Assembly (NCBI GenBank): GCA_947501445.1 | Contig: CANMVS010000023.1 | Location: 1 to 64,000 of the forward strand | Length of the DNA stretch: 64,000 nucleotides | From: an uncultured Rhizobiaceae group bacterium | GTDB taxonomy: Bacteria; Pseudomonadota; Alphaproteobacteria; Rhizobiales; Rhizobiaceae | Direction of reading: 5' to 3' | Shown here: piece after piece, positions 35,474-45,277 of the stretch | Position numbering within the stretch: position 1 is the stretch's first letter | Layout of the letters: every line of letters starts with the position of its first letter | The notes under the pieces: generated by a model | Seen by the model: the letters and a program-made list of their open reading frames with translations, nothing else | Told to the model about the DNA's origin: nothing | Database searches by the model: none | Made by a program: the position numbers and the translations under genes

Positions 35474-37578
35474 TGGGCACGATGTTGCACAGGCGAATGT
35501 CCGGCAAATGGTTGAAAGTTGTCGGTCTTGGCTTCAGTCTCTTTGTGATTCTGGCTTTAGCGGCGGTTGTTTTTGACAGGGTTTACCCGCCACCCTTGCC
35601 TGATCAGCGGCAACTTTCCATTGAGGTGGCCGATCGCGATGACAAACTTCTGCGTGTATTCGCAACGCCTGAGGGACGGTGGCGCCTGACGACGGATTTG
35701 GCATTGATTGATGCGGAATTTCTGTCTCTTCTTATCGCTTATGAGGATAAACGATTTTATACGCACAACGGCGTTGATCCGCGCGCCATGATGCGTGCCC
35801 TTTGGCAGATAATCTCCAACCGCCGGATCGTGTCAGGCGGGTCGACGATCACAATGCAACTGGCGCGACTGCTGGAACCACGACCGCGAAGAACACTCTC
35901 AGCCAAAGTATTGCAGATCGTCAGAGCTGTGCAGCTTGAACGGCGCTTGAGCAAGGACGAGATTCTAAAATGGTATCTCACCCTTGCGCCCTACGGCGGC
36001 AATCTTGAAGGTATCAGGGCAGCCAGTCTTTCCTACTTCGGTGTTGAGCCAACCGCCCTGTCGTTATCGCAGGCGGCTCTCTTGGTTGCCCTGCCTCAGT
36101 CACCTGAATCCCGTCGGCCCGATCGCCATGCAAATGCAGCGCGATTGGCCAGTTTGCGGGTATTGCGCCGGGCGGCACTTAATGGGCAGATAGACCCGGG
36201 GGAAATTGAGCGTGTAGCGGCAAGAAACCTGCTGGTAAAACGACGCCCATTGCCGTTTGCAGCAGCGCACATCAGCCAAAGGGCCATCCAGAACGCCCCG
36301 GATCGCAAACGTCATAAAACAACCATACGCCGTTCGATCCAATCCAGGCTGGAGGTTGTTGCCAGCGATGCTGCGGTTCGACTGGGCGATAAACTTTCAG
36401 TTGCCATCGTTGTTGCCGACAGCCGTGATGGAACCATATTGGCACAGGTGGGATCAGCCGGTTTTTTTGAAGAGGGGCGGTCCGGCTGGATTGACATGAG
36501 CCGGGCAAAGCGATCACCCGGCTCCACCTTGAAACCCTTCATCTATGGCCTGGCCCTTGAGGAGGGCCTTGTCTTGCCGGAGACATTGATTTCTGACCGG
36601 GCTGCTGATTTTTCCGGCTATCGTCCGCGAAATTTTGATCTGAGTTATCAGGGTGATGTCAGTATCAGACGGGCGCTGCAATTGTCTTTGAATGTGCCGG
36701 CTGTGCGTTTGCTGCACGCTGTCGGACCGGCGCGATTGACGGCACTATTGCGCGACGCAGGTGCCGGTTTTATCTTTCCCTCAGCCGAACGACCGGGACT
36801 ATCCATCGGCCTGGGTGGAATTGGTATCAGTCTGGTCGACCTGGTTCAGGCCTATACCAGCTTTGCCTCAACGGATGGCCGGGCCGTAGTTCTTTCAAAC
36901 GGCGTCGACACGGTCACCGGTAGACCTTCCCGGCGCCCCTTGCTGCAAAATGCAGCGCGGTGGCATGTCAGTGACATCCTGCGCGGCATCGGTCCGCCCG
37001 TTGCATCACCCAACCGGGAACTGGCTTATAAAACCGGCACCAGCTATGGCTACCGCGATGCCTGGTCAATTGGATATGATGGTCGATATGTTATCGGCGT
37101 GTGGATAGGGCGGGCTGATAATGGCGCCATCCCGGGACTGACCGGGCAGGGTGCCGCCGCCCCCGTTCTGTTTGAGGCATTCAGCCGATCAGGCCTGAGC
37201 GAAATACCCTTCAGACCTGCATCTGTGGGAGCTGTGCGCATAAGCCGTGCGCAATTGCCTCCGTCGCTCAAACGCTTTCAGACCTTTGAGGAGACTTTCG
37301 AGCGCAAAAAAAGCGGTGAAAGCAAACCACATATTGCTTTTCCACCTTCGGGTGCGCGGCTGGAACTGAGCCATGCGTCAACGGGTGACTTTTCGCCGGT
37401 TATTGTCAAACTGCAGGGTGGCCGACCGCCGTTTCGCTGGCTGGCCAATGGTGAGCTTGTGGACAGACCGTCCCGTCGTCGCAACTGGCACTGGATGCCC
37501 GATGGTCGCGGCAGCGCCCGTCTTGCCGTTATCGACGCCTCTGGCCAAACCGCACACGTGGACGTTGTAATTGACTAG
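35473..37578 (+). CDS. pbpC: Penicillin-binding protein 1C
   Basis: A bifunctional peptidoglycan synthase, 701 residues, anchored by one N-terminal membrane segment (about 14-34). The GT51 glycosyltransferase domain has EDKRFYTHNGVDPRA (catalytic Glu near residue 91) and GGSTITMQLARLL. The transpeptidase domain has the three active-site motifs SPGSTLK, SLN and KTGTS. A C-terminal beta domain (about 610-701) matches the BiPBP_C module typical of PBP1C. Its ATG overlaps the macroglobulin stop. The two proteins are thought to cooperate in defence and repair of the envelope. Its TAG stop is the CTAG end of a repeat copy. Confidence 0.95.
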   Translation: MGTMLHRRMSGKWLKVVGLGFSLFVILALAAVVFDRVYPPPLPDQRQLSIEVADRDDKLLRVFATPEGRWRLTTDLALIDAEFLSLLIAYEDKRFYTHNGVDPRAMMRALWQIISNRRIVSGGSTITMQLARLLEPRPRRTLSAKVLQIVRAVQLERRLSKDEILKWYLTLAPYGGNLEGIRAASLSYFGVEPTALSLSQAALLVALPQSPESRRPDRHANAARLASLRVLRRAALNGQIDPGEIERVAARNLLVKRRPLPFAAAHISQRAIQNAPDRKRHKTTIRRSIQSRLEVVASDAAVRLGDKLSVAIVVADSRDGTILAQVGSAGFFEEGRSGWIDMSRAKRSPGSTLKPFIYGLALEEGLVLPETLISDRAADFSGYRPRNFDLSYQGDVSIRRALQLSLNVPAVRLLHAVGPARLTALLRDAGAGFIFPSAERPGLSIGLGGIGISLVDLVQAYTSFASTDGRAVVLSNGVDTVTGRPSRRPLLQNAARWHVSDILRGIGPPVASPNRELAYKTGTSYGYRDAWSIGYDGRYVIGVWIGRADNGAIPGLTGQGAAAPVLFEAFSRSGLSEIPFRPASVGAVRISRAQLPPSLKRFQTFEETFERKKSGESKPHIAFPPSGARLELSHASTGDFSPVIVKLQGGRPPFRWLANGELVDRPSRRRNWHWMPDGRGSARLAVIDASGQTAHVDVVID

Positions 37579-37676
37579 CCTGTTTCACGTTTTTTCAGAG
37601 ACGGGACAACGGTGTCGGTGGTTGATTTTGTCGATGCATTCAGGTTTTGCCGATTCCTTCAAAACCTGAATTACTC
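37575..37676 (+). repeat. Dispersed tandem-hairpin repeat, copy 5 (forward)
   Basis: Full copy starting CTAGCCTGTTTCACG, with middle GATTTTGTCGATGCATTC and second hairpin arms CAGGTTTTG and CAAAACCTG. Its CTAG (37575-37578) contains the stop codon of pbpC. Confidence 0.85.
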
Positions 37677-37724
37677 CGGACGTGGGCTGTTCTGACAGCA
37701 ACGATTAGGTTCCATTTGTACGGG

Positions 37725-38918
37725 CTATTTGCCTAATGCCTTGCGATATACAGCCTCATCGGCATGTCCGTCTGGTGTCATGCCATTGCGACTTTGGAAA
37801 TCACGGATGGTGGCACGCATTTCCAGACCGATACGACCGTCTGTTCTGGGTACAGCATAGCCTGCTGCTGCCAGTGTTTTTTGCAGTGCGATGCGCTCGC
37901 TTTTATTGAGCGGGCGTTCCAGATTCCATTCGCCCTGAAACGGGCCGGTGCGGTTGGCGATTCTATCCGCCAGATGCGCGATGGCCAATGAATAGGCGTC
38001 AGAAAAATTATAGGTCTTGATGACGGGCAGATTTCCTGAAACCAGAAATGCCAGACCTTCAACGCCGCTGGGGAAAAACAGGGTTGCATGGCCTTTATCC
38101 GGCAGTGCACCACCATCGGTGCGACGCACGCCGCGCGCCTGCCAGTTTGTATATGTATCATTGGCGCTGAGCAGATCTATATTTTTCGGCAAGGAGACCT
38201 GAAACCCCCAGGGCACGCCTGTCTGCCATCCGTGTTGGGATAGATAATTTGCCGCTGATGCAAGCGCATCGGGCTTGTGCGCCCAAAGGTCGCGTTTGCC
38301 ATCGCCATTGTGATCAACGGCGAATTTCAGAAAACTGGACGGCATGAACTGGGTGTGGCCCATGGCACCTGCCCAGGAGCCACGCATCTGTTTTCGACTT
38401 AACCGTTCCTGCTGAAACACCAGTAGGGCGTTGACGAATTCCTTTTGAAAATAGTCTCCGCGATAACCGATATAGGCAAGCGATGCGAGTGAGCGGAAAA
38501 TATCGCTTTTCCCAATATAGCCGCCATAGTTGGTTTCCATGCCCCAAATGGCCAGGATCACATAACGATCAACGCCGTATTTTTTTTCGATCGCAGCCAA
38601 TGTCCTTGCATATTTTTTGGCCATTGCCCGGCCTGTTTTTATGCGCGAATCTGTCACGGATTTTTCAACATATTGCCCGATGGTCCGCTTAAACTCCGGT
38701 TGACCCTTTGTCAGTTTGACAATTTTCTTGTTCATGGTCAGGCCAGCCGTTGCAGCCTCGAAGGTTTCCCAGCTGACACCTGCAGCGGCAGCATCCGGAT
38801 ACAGCGACTGTACAAAATTGTGGAAGCTTGGTTTTGCCGTGGCACCGACTGTTATCAGCAGACCGGCCAGGGTCATGACGGCCGCGTGTGTGAGGAGCTT
38901 TTTTGTAAATCTGATCAT
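37725..38918 (-). CDS. Lytic murein transglycosylase, MltB-like
   Basis: A 397-residue secreted or periplasmic enzyme that cleaves peptidoglycan glycan strands to form 1,6-anhydro ends. It has a signal peptide (residues 1-28), an SLT_2/MltB catalytic domain (about 30-320) with the catalytic Glu in IWGMETNYGGYIG (Glu128) and the family motifs GSWAGAMGHTQFMPSSF and WAHKPDALASAANYL. The C-terminal peptidoglycan-binding domain (about 330-397) includes GRIGLEMRATIRDFQ. No lipobox is visible, so it is probably soluble. It converges with pbpC across a repeat, putting wall synthesis and turnover genes side by side. Confidence 0.93.
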   Translation of the reverse strand: MIRFTKKLLTHAAVMTLAGLLITVGATAKPSFHNFVQSLYPDAAAAGVSWETFEAATAGLTMNKKIVKLTKGQPEFKRTIGQYVEKSVTDSRIKTGRAMAKKYARTLAAIEKKYGVDRYVILAIWGMETNYGGYIGKSDIFRSLASLAYIGYRGDYFQKEFVNALLVFQQERLSRKQMRGSWAGAMGHTQFMPSSFLKFAVDHNGDGKRDLWAHKPDALASAANYLSQHGWQTGVPWGFQVSLPKNIDLLSANDTYTNWQARGVRRTDGGALPDKGHATLFFPSGVEGLAFLVSGNLPVIKTYNFSDAYSLAIAHLADRIANRTGPFQGEWNLERPLNKSERIALQKTLAAAGYAVPRTDGRIGLEMRATIRDFQSRNGMTPDGHADEAVYRKALGK

Positions 38919-39223
38919 GTGGGAATGATATCAACAAGTTCGCGCCGTGCAAGCGTGTAGAAATATACTTCTTATACCTGTATGCACTTGTAATAACACC
39001 TGGCCTTTTCTATGTGTGCGCTAACCGCTATCATGGTGCCTGATGGGTGTGTTCACGATCTGTGATATGAACTGTACCAGAATGTGTAGTCAGCTTGTGC
39101 AACACTGGCATAGATTGACATTTGGCATTAATTGGGCGCGGTATAATTGTAGATTGAGGGTACCGTTTTTATTGACTAAGGTAAGCCGGCTAATAGGCAG
39201 CGCAACTTGGGTGAGGTTCGTCC
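38919..39223 (+). promoter_or_regulatory. Spacer upstream of the LuxR gene with putative promoter
   Basis: Divergent spacer. A TTGACA (39115-39120) and a TATAAT (39142-39147) are both present, but the 21-base gap between them is too long for a standard sigma-70 promoter, so only the -10 box may be real. No gene is visible. Confidence 0.3.
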
Positions 39224-39964
39224 GTGAAGATTACGTCAATAATAGACTTTCTGGATTCGATAAATGACCTGGACAAACAGTCCGATATTATCGATAAACT
39301 TGAATCTGTGCTCGATACCTACGGATTTGATTTTTACGGCGTTATTCGCCAACCCAAAGCATCAGAAGATCCGTTGAGTCTGGTTTTGGCCGGGCGATGG
39401 CCTGATGGCTGGCCTGCGCGCTACATGCAAAAGAAATACGTGCTGATTGATCCGACCATACGGTTTCTGGGACATGCGAGAAAGGGCTTCAGCTGGGCAG
39501 AAGCGATTCCGGCATTTCAGTCAGACCCCCATCGCAGGCGTATGCAGCGCATGATGGTTGACTCGATGAAGTACGGTCTCGAAAGCGGCTATATCTTCCC
39601 GGTGCATGGTCGCCGCGGGCTTTTGGGCAATTTATCCATCGGTGGACGACACGTGGATCTCAGCCCGCTGGAAATGATCCAGTTTGACGCCATGGCGAAG
39701 ATCGTATTCTGGCGACTGCTCGAGTTGACAGATCCGATTATCAATGAGGAACTCACCTCAACGGTGGATGTGCAATTAACCCGCCGCGAAATGGAAGCGC
39801 TGAGCTATCTCGCCGACGGCATGACATCCAATGAGATTGCAGCCGTATTGAAATTGTCCAATCACACGGTCGACTGGTATATGAATGCGCTTCAAATTAA
39901 ACTGAAAGCAAAAAATCGCCATCACGCGGTTGCCATTGCATTTCGTCTCGGGTTGATCTCTTAA
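39224..39964 (+). CDS. LuxR-family quorum-sensing-type regulator (no synthase nearby)
   Basis: A 246-residue regulator with the autoinducer-binding domain at residues 15-165 and a LuxR helix-turn-helix at 180-240 (LTRREMEALSYLADGMTSNEIA and HTVDWYMNALQIKLKAKNR). The AHL-pocket residues typical of TraR/LuxR are visible as Trp and Tyr in GWPARYMQ, Asp-Pro in LIDPT, and Trp in FSWAEA. So ligand binding is plausible. No luxI gene is present in the window, which makes it a LuxR solo here. Translation starts at GTG with GAGG upstream. Confidence 0.9.
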   Translation: MKITSIIDFLDSINDLDKQSDIIDKLESVLDTYGFDFYGVIRQPKASEDPLSLVLAGRWPDGWPARYMQKKYVLIDPTIRFLGHARKGFSWAEAIPAFQSDPHRRRMQRMMVDSMKYGLESGYIFPVHGRRGLLGNLSIGGRHVDLSPLEMIQFDAMAKIVFWRLLELTDPIINEELTSTVDVQLTRREMEALSYLADGMTSNEIAAVLKLSNHTVDWYMNALQIKLKAKNRHHAVAIAFRLGLIS

Positions 39965-40407
39965 GTCTGCTGAATGTGCAGTCAATAGTTTGACGTATTT
40001 CCAAATGGTTGAATCAGCAGCGTCCAAAACGCCCTGATTGGTGCCCTGATTGGTGCAGTGCACACAAAATGTTGCAAAGTGATCAAAATTTTGCGTGCAA
40101 TGGTTGTGCATGTGATCGACATGCCACTGGGTCGCATCATGTTTTGATGGCACCATTTGACCGAACTATTCCGGTTGCTGACCAGGCGCGGTGGGCGCGG
40201 TGGTGCTGCCAGTCCCCTCTGGCAAGCCTTTCAAAGGTCTATCGCATTTCGGGATGGGGAATGCCGGTTCGTCGGGGCCACTGCGCGAATTGTTCGATGC
40301 TTAACATTGTACTGTACGGCGGGCCTTGCTGAATGAACCGGCTTTGCATCATCAAATGCTTCCATTTAAGCATGATACGATCTAAGAGAGAGCAGGATGT
40401 GACTTTA
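39965..40407. other. Region after luxR with a 12-bp tandem repeat
   Basis: No supported gene. It contains two exact tandem copies of GCCCTGATTGGT (40031-40054), followed by an AT-rich, partly palindromic stretch near TTGCAAAGTGATCAAAATTTTGC (about 40072-40095). The arrangement could be regulatory. It should also hold the promoter for the pyruvate carboxylase gene. Confidence 0.4.
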
Positions 40408-40509
40408 GAGCAATTCAGGTTTTGACGGGTTCGGCAAAACCTGAATGCATCAACAAAATCAAAGGCCGACACCGTTATCCCGTTTCTGACAAAACGTGAA
40501 ACGGTCTAG
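40408..40509 (-). repeat. Dispersed tandem-hairpin repeat, copy 6 (reverse)
   Basis: The best-preserved copy: GAGCAATTCAGGTTTTGACG, CAAAACCTGAATGCATC, AACAAAATCAAAGGC, CCCGTTTCTGACA, GTGAAACGGTCTAG. The first hairpin has an 11-bp perfect stem. It ends 34 bases before the start codon of pyruvate carboxylase, so it lies in its 5' leader or promoter. Confidence 0.88.
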
Positions 40510-40543
40510 GTCGCTGCACTGCACAAACCTGGAGACCCTCGCC

Positions 40544-43500
40544 TTGCCAATCTCAAAAATTCTCGTCGCCAACAGATCTGAAATTGCAATCCGTGTATTC
40601 CGTGCGGCCAATGAGCTGGGCCTGAAAACAGTGGCGGTCTGGGCAGAGGAAGACAAGCTTGCGCTTCATCGTTTCAAGGCGGATGAATCCTATCAGGTGG
40701 GGCGTGGGCCACATCTGAAGGATGACCTTGGACCCATTGAGAGCTATCTGTCTATCGACGAGATGATACGGGTTGCCAGGCTTTCGGGTGCCGATGCGAT
40801 ACACCCTGGTTATGGTCTGCTTTCTGAAAGTCCTGAATTTGCAGAAGCCTGCGCCGAACATGGCATCGTGTTTATCGGACCAAAACCCGAAACAATGCGA
40901 CGGTTGGGTAACAAGGTTGCCGCACGCAATCTGGCGACCGAGGTTGGTGTACCGGTTGTACCTGCCACGTTACCCTTGCCGGACGACATGGATGAAACAG
41001 CCCGGATGGCCCGGGAAATAGGTTACCCGGTCATGCTCAAGGCATCCTGGGGCGGCGGCGGCCGTGGAATGCGGGTCATTCGTTCTGAAGAAGACCTCAG
41101 CCGGGAAGTGACAGAAGGCAAGCGCGAGGCGCGCGCCGCCTTTGGCAAGGATGAAGTCTATCTTGAGAAGCTTGTCGAGCGCGCCCGTCATGTGGAAGTG
41201 CAGGTTCTGGGGGACACACACAAGAATGTCGTCCATCTTTTCGAGCGCGACTGTTCAATCCAGCGCCGCAATCAAAAGGTTGTGGAGCGGGCACCGGCGC
41301 CCTATCTGGATGATGCTCAAAGGGAAGAGCTTTGCGCCCATGCGATCAAAATAGGTCTGGCGACCCATTATATTGGCGCAGGAACAGTCGAATTCCTGAT
41401 GGACTGCGATACCGGTTCTTTCTATTTCATAGAGGTCAATCCGCGCATTCAGGTCGAACATACCGTGACTGAAGAAGTTACAGGCATTGATATCGTCAAG
41501 GCACAGATACACATCCTGGACGGATTTGCCATAGGCGAACCTGGTTCCGGGGTCCCGAAACAATCCGATATCCGGTTGAATGGGCATGCCTTGCAGTGCC
41601 GCATCACAACGGAAGATCCGGAGCAGAATTTTATTCCCGATTATGGACGTATCACTGCCTACCGTGGAGCGACGGGTTTCGGCATTCGTCTGGATGGGGG
41701 TACGGCCTATTCCGGTGCTGTTATCACCCGGTTTTATGATCCGCTGCTGGAAAAAATTACCGCCTGGGCACCGACCTCCGATGAGGCGATCAATCGCATG
41801 GACCGGGCCCTGCGTGAGTTTCGGATCCGCGGCGTGGCCACCAATCTGACATTTCTTGAAGCGATCATCAGTCACAGCAGTTTTCGCGACAACAGCTATA
41901 CAACCAAGTTCATTGACAATACGCCCGAGCTGTTCGAGCAAGTGCGCCGCAAGGACAGGGCAACGCGGCTGCTGACCTATCTTGCTGATGTCACGGTAAA
42001 CGGTCATCCGGAAACACGTGACCGGATAAAGCCGGCTGATGATGTTACAGCACCAACAGTGCCGCATTGTGTGGGTGCAATACCTGATGGCAGCAAACAA
42101 CTGCTCGATTCGCTTGGACCCAGTAAGTTCGGTGCGTGGATGCGCGATCAAAAGCGCGTCTTGCTGACAGACACAACGATGCGTGATGGCCATCAGTCGC
42201 TTCTTGCAACACGCATGCGTACCCATGACATAGCGCGCATATCAGGTACCTATGCCAGAGCCCTGCCCAATCTCCTGTCTCTCGAGTGCTGGGGTGGTGC
42301 AACCTTTGACGTGTCGATGCGCTTTTTAACCGAGGACCCGTGGGAGCGTCTGGCGCAGATACGCGAGGGGGCACCAAATCTGTTGCTGCAGATGCTGCTT
42401 CGTGGTGCGAATGGTGTTGGCTACAAGAATTATCCGGACAATGTGGTCAAACATTTTGTGCGTCAGGCAGCATCAGGTGGTGTTGATCTGTTTCGGGTGT
42501 TTGATTGCCTGAACTGGGTCGACAATATGCGTGTTTCCATGGATGCGGTTTGCGAGGAAGAAAAACTATGCGAAGCGACCATCTGCTACACCGGCGATAT
42601 CCTCAATAGTGCGCGCCCGAAATACGACCTGAAATACTATACGGGACTGGCTGATGAACTGACCAGGGCGGGTGCGCATATCATCGCTGTGAAGGACATG
42701 GCAGGTCTGCTCAAACCTGCGGCGGCAAAGCAATTGTTCAATGCGCTGCGTAATGCCACTGACCTGCCCATCCACTTTCACACCCATGATACGTCCGGTA
42801 TTTCTGCTGCCACAGTGCTGGCTGCCGTTGATGCCGGTGTTGACGCGGTTGATGCTGCAATGGATGCCCTGTCAGGCAATACCTCGCAGCCCTGTCTTGG
42901 GTCCATCGTCGAGGCTTTGCGCGGCACGGAGCGCGATCCACAGCTTGATCCTGAATGGATACGTCGAATTTCTTTTTACTGGGAGGCGGTGCGCGCCCAG
43001 TATGTTGCCTTCGAAAGTGATTTGAAAGGACCGGCGTCGGAGGTCTATCTGCATGAAATGCCCGGTGGTCAATTCACCAATCTCAAGGAACAGGCCCGCT
43101 CACTGGGGCTTGAATCACGATGGCATGAAGTAGCTCAGGCCTATGCGGATGCCAACCAGATGTTTGGTGATATCGTCAAGGTCACACCCTCGTCAAAGGT
43201 TGTTGGCGACATGGCACTGATGATGGTGTCTCAGGACCTGTCCGTGGATGACGTGAAAGATCCCAAACGCGATGTGTCCTTCCCCGAATCAGTCGTTTCC
43301 ATGATGCGCGGAGACCTTGGGCAATCACCCGGTGGCTGGCCCGTTGATATTCAAAACAAGGTCCTCAAGGGCGACAAGGCGTTCGTTGAACGACCCGGAT
43401 CATTGCTGGAGGATGCAGACCTTGCAGCCGAACGCCTTGCCATCGAAACAACAATTGATCGGCCGGTCAATGAGTTCGAGTTCGCGTCCTATTTGATGTA

Positions 43501-44002
43501 TCCAAAAGTCTTTACCGACTACGCGTCAGCGCTTGACACCTATGGCCCGGTTTCCACTTTGCCGACGCCCAATTACTTCTACGGCCTGCCAGCCGGCAAT
43601 GAGCTGTTTGTAGACCTTGAAAAGGGCAAGACACTGGTCATTCGAAATCTTGCGGTTGGTGAGCCGAATGACAAGGGTATGGTGACCGTGTTTTTTGAGC
43701 TTAACGGCCAGCCACGACGCATCAAGGTACCCGATCGCGCCCACGGAGCATCCTCGGCAGCGCTGCGCAGAAAAGCTGAGGCAGGCAACGATCTGCAGGT
43801 TGGCGCACCCATGCCCGGCGTCATTTCAACTGTCGCTGTTGCCCCGGGTCAGGAAGTACAGTCCGGTGACGTTCTATTGTCCATCGAGGCGATGAAAATG
43901 GAAACGGCCATCCATGCGGAAAAAGACGGCGTCGTGTCTGAAGTTCTCGTCAAAATCGGTGACCAGATTGATGCAAAGGACCTTCTTGTGGTTTTTGCCT
44001 GA
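40544..44002 (+). CDS. pyc: Pyruvate carboxylase
   Basis: A biotin enzyme that carboxylates pyruvate to oxaloacetate, 1152 residues, the normal full length. In order: biotin carboxylase (about 1-460; ILVANRSEIAIRV, ATP-grasp Gly-rich loop ASWGGGGRGMRV, FIEVNPRIQVEHTVTE), carboxyltransferase (about 530-820; LLTDTTMRDGHQSLLATRMR, metal-binding HFHTHDTSG), and a biotinyl domain (about 1075-1152) with the lysine in EAMKMET. The start is a TTG at 40544 with GGAGA 9 bases upstream. An in-frame GTG at 40496 lies inside a repeat element and would add 16 residues, so it is rejected. Replenishes the TCA cycle. Confidence 0.96.
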   Translation: MPISKILVANRSEIAIRVFRAANELGLKTVAVWAEEDKLALHRFKADESYQVGRGPHLKDDLGPIESYLSIDEMIRVARLSGADAIHPGYGLLSESPEFAEACAEHGIVFIGPKPETMRRLGNKVAARNLATEVGVPVVPATLPLPDDMDETARMAREIGYPVMLKASWGGGGRGMRVIRSEEDLSREVTEGKREARAAFGKDEVYLEKLVERARHVEVQVLGDTHKNVVHLFERDCSIQRRNQKVVERAPAPYLDDAQREELCAHAIKIGLATHYIGAGTVEFLMDCDTGSFYFIEVNPRIQVEHTVTEEVTGIDIVKAQIHILDGFAIGEPGSGVPKQSDIRLNGHALQCRITTEDPEQNFIPDYGRITAYRGATGFGIRLDGGTAYSGAVITRFYDPLLEKITAWAPTSDEAINRMDRALREFRIRGVATNLTFLEAIISHSSFRDNSYTTKFIDNTPELFEQVRRKDRATRLLTYLADVTVNGHPETRDRIKPADDVTAPTVPHCVGAIPDGSKQLLDSLGPSKFGAWMRDQKRVLLTDTTMRDGHQSLLATRMRTHDIARISGTYARALPNLLSLECWGGATFDVSMRFLTEDPWERLAQIREGAPNLLLQMLLRGANGVGYKNYPDNVVKHFVRQAASGGVDLFRVFDCLNWVDNMRVSMDAVCEEEKLCEATICYTGDILNSARPKYDLKYYTGLADELTRAGAHIIAVKDMAGLLKPAAAKQLFNALRNATDLPIHFHTHDTSGISAATVLAAVDAGVDAVDAAMDALSGNTSQPCLGSIVEALRGTERDPQLDPEWIRRISFYWEAVRAQYVAFESDLKGPASEVYLHEMPGGQFTNLKEQARSLGLESRWHEVAQAYADANQMFGDIVKVTPSSKVVGDMALMMVSQDLSVDDVKDPKRDVSFPESVVSMMRGDLGQSPGGWPVDIQNKVLKGDKAFVERPGSLLEDADLAAERLAIETTIDRPVNEFEFASYLMYPKVFTDYASALDTYGPVSTLPTPNYFYGLPAGNELFVDLEKGKTLVIRNLAVGEPNDKGMVTVFFELNGQPRRIKVPDRAHGASSAALRRKAEAGNDLQVGAPMPGVISTVAVAPGQEVQSGDVLLSIEAMKMETAIHAEKDGVVSEVLVKIGDQIDAKDLLVVFA

Positions 44003-44057
44003 GTGCGTCGTCAGTCAAATGGTCTAATATTGCTTCGTTCGTTCGGGATGAAAATAC

Positions 44058-45206
44058 ATGCGGGTGGCGGTTTCAATATTGTTTTTTGTCAACGGTCTGA
44101 TCGTTGGCAGTTGGGCTCCACTCGTGCCGGAGCTCGCTGCTCGTCACGATTTGTCTGAAGCCCAAATGGGCCTGATGATACTGGCGTTGGGGTTTGGCTC
44201 GTTGATCATCATGCCTTTTTCCGGCGCACTTATTGCCCGTGTGGGAGCATTGCCTGTTTTGCGGGTTGTCGGCCCGATCTGTGCCCTGGCCATAGTGCCA
44301 ATCGTTGCAGCGCCCTCGGCTGTCCTGCTGGCGATTTCGCTGATCGTTTTTGGCGGCATCATCGGTTCCACAGATATAGCGATGAATGCCAATGCTGTTG
44401 TCGTGGAACGCAGGCGAAAGCGGGCCATTATGTCGTCATGTCACGGGTTCTGGAGCCTTGGCGGTCTGACAGGGGCCGTATGTGGCGGCTTTCTGATCGA
44501 CTGGTGGGGTCCGATGGGCCAAGCGCTGATTATAACCACCCTGGCGTTCCTTCTGGTGCTGGCTGTGATCAGATATCTTGCACCGGATCTGCCACCGGCG
44601 GATGACATCAAGCCGCGTTTTCGCCTTACCTTTGCGCCAATGCCCTACGTTCTTGGGCTGGTTGCACTGTTTTCCATGGTGCCGGAGGGTGCCATTTTGG
44701 ACTGGGGCGCACTCTACCTTCGACAGGACCTCGGTGCTGACGTCAGTTATTCAGGTCTGGCCTTTGGTGCGGTTGCAGCAACAATGGCGCTCATGCGTTT
44801 TGTTGGCGATGCCGTTCGCCAGCGTTTTGGTTCAGTTGCAACGGTTCGTTATTCCGCAGTCATTGCGGCACTGGGTCTCGTGATAGCAGCGCTGGCCGCA
44901 ACCCCGACGATGGCTATCGTCGGCTTTGCACTGTCCGGAATCGGCATAGCCAATCTGGTTCCGGTGGTATTTTCCGCCGCTGGAAATCTACCCGGACTAC
45001 CGGCTGGTGTCGGCATCAGCATTGCCACCTGTATGGGGTATTCGGGCATTCTTCTTGCACCCGCACTGATTGGGTTTGTTGCCGAGTATAACGGGTTTTC
45101 TGCTGCTTTCCTGGGCCTTGCGGTCCTGTTTGTAATCGTGTTCCTGTCCGCGTCGACCGTAAGTCATGCGGACATCGGTGGATTGGAACCTGCTGCGGGT
45201 GAATGA
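44058..45206 (+). CDS. MFS transporter
   Basis: A 382-residue permease with twelve predicted hydrophobic segments (MRVAVSILFFVNGLIVGSWAP at the N-terminus) and MFS-type patterns such as RRRKRAIMSSCHGFWSLGG. The N-terminal and FWSLGGLTGA features resemble the sugar/fucose-permease-like branch, but the substrate is uncertain. It is 55 bases downstream of pyruvate carboxylase on the same strand, possibly co-transcribed. Confidence 0.85.
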   Translation: MRVAVSILFFVNGLIVGSWAPLVPELAARHDLSEAQMGLMILALGFGSLIIMPFSGALIARVGALPVLRVVGPICALAIVPIVAAPSAVLLAISLIVFGGIIGSTDIAMNANAVVVERRRKRAIMSSCHGFWSLGGLTGAVCGGFLIDWWGPMGQALIITTLAFLLVLAVIRYLAPDLPPADDIKPRFRLTFAPMPYVLGLVALFSMVPEGAILDWGALYLRQDLGADVSYSGLAFGAVAATMALMRFVGDAVRQRFGSVATVRYSAVIAALGLVIAALAATPTMAIVGFALSGIGIANLVPVVFSAAGNLPGLPAGVGISIATCMGYSGILLAPALIGFVAEYNGFSAAFLGLAVLFVIVFLSASTVSHADIGGLEPAAGE

Positions 45207-45277
45207 ATATCTGCCTGCACAGGCCTGATCCTCAACAGACCCTGGTTCGTTTCACGTTTGTCTTCACGTCCCCGGGA

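Noticed and set aside
39115-39147. Sigma-70 promoter formed by TTGACA and TATAAT upstream of luxR
   Set aside because: The 21-base spacing is too long; kept only as a weak region note.
40009-40332. ORF of 107 codons after the luxR gene
   Set aside because: No family resemblance, crosses tandem repeats, and has no ribosome-binding site. No luxI-like motif is present.
40496-40543. GTG start for pyruvate carboxylase
   Set aside because: It lies inside a dispersed repeat and adds 16 residues; the TTG at 40544 has a ribosome-binding site and gives the standard length.
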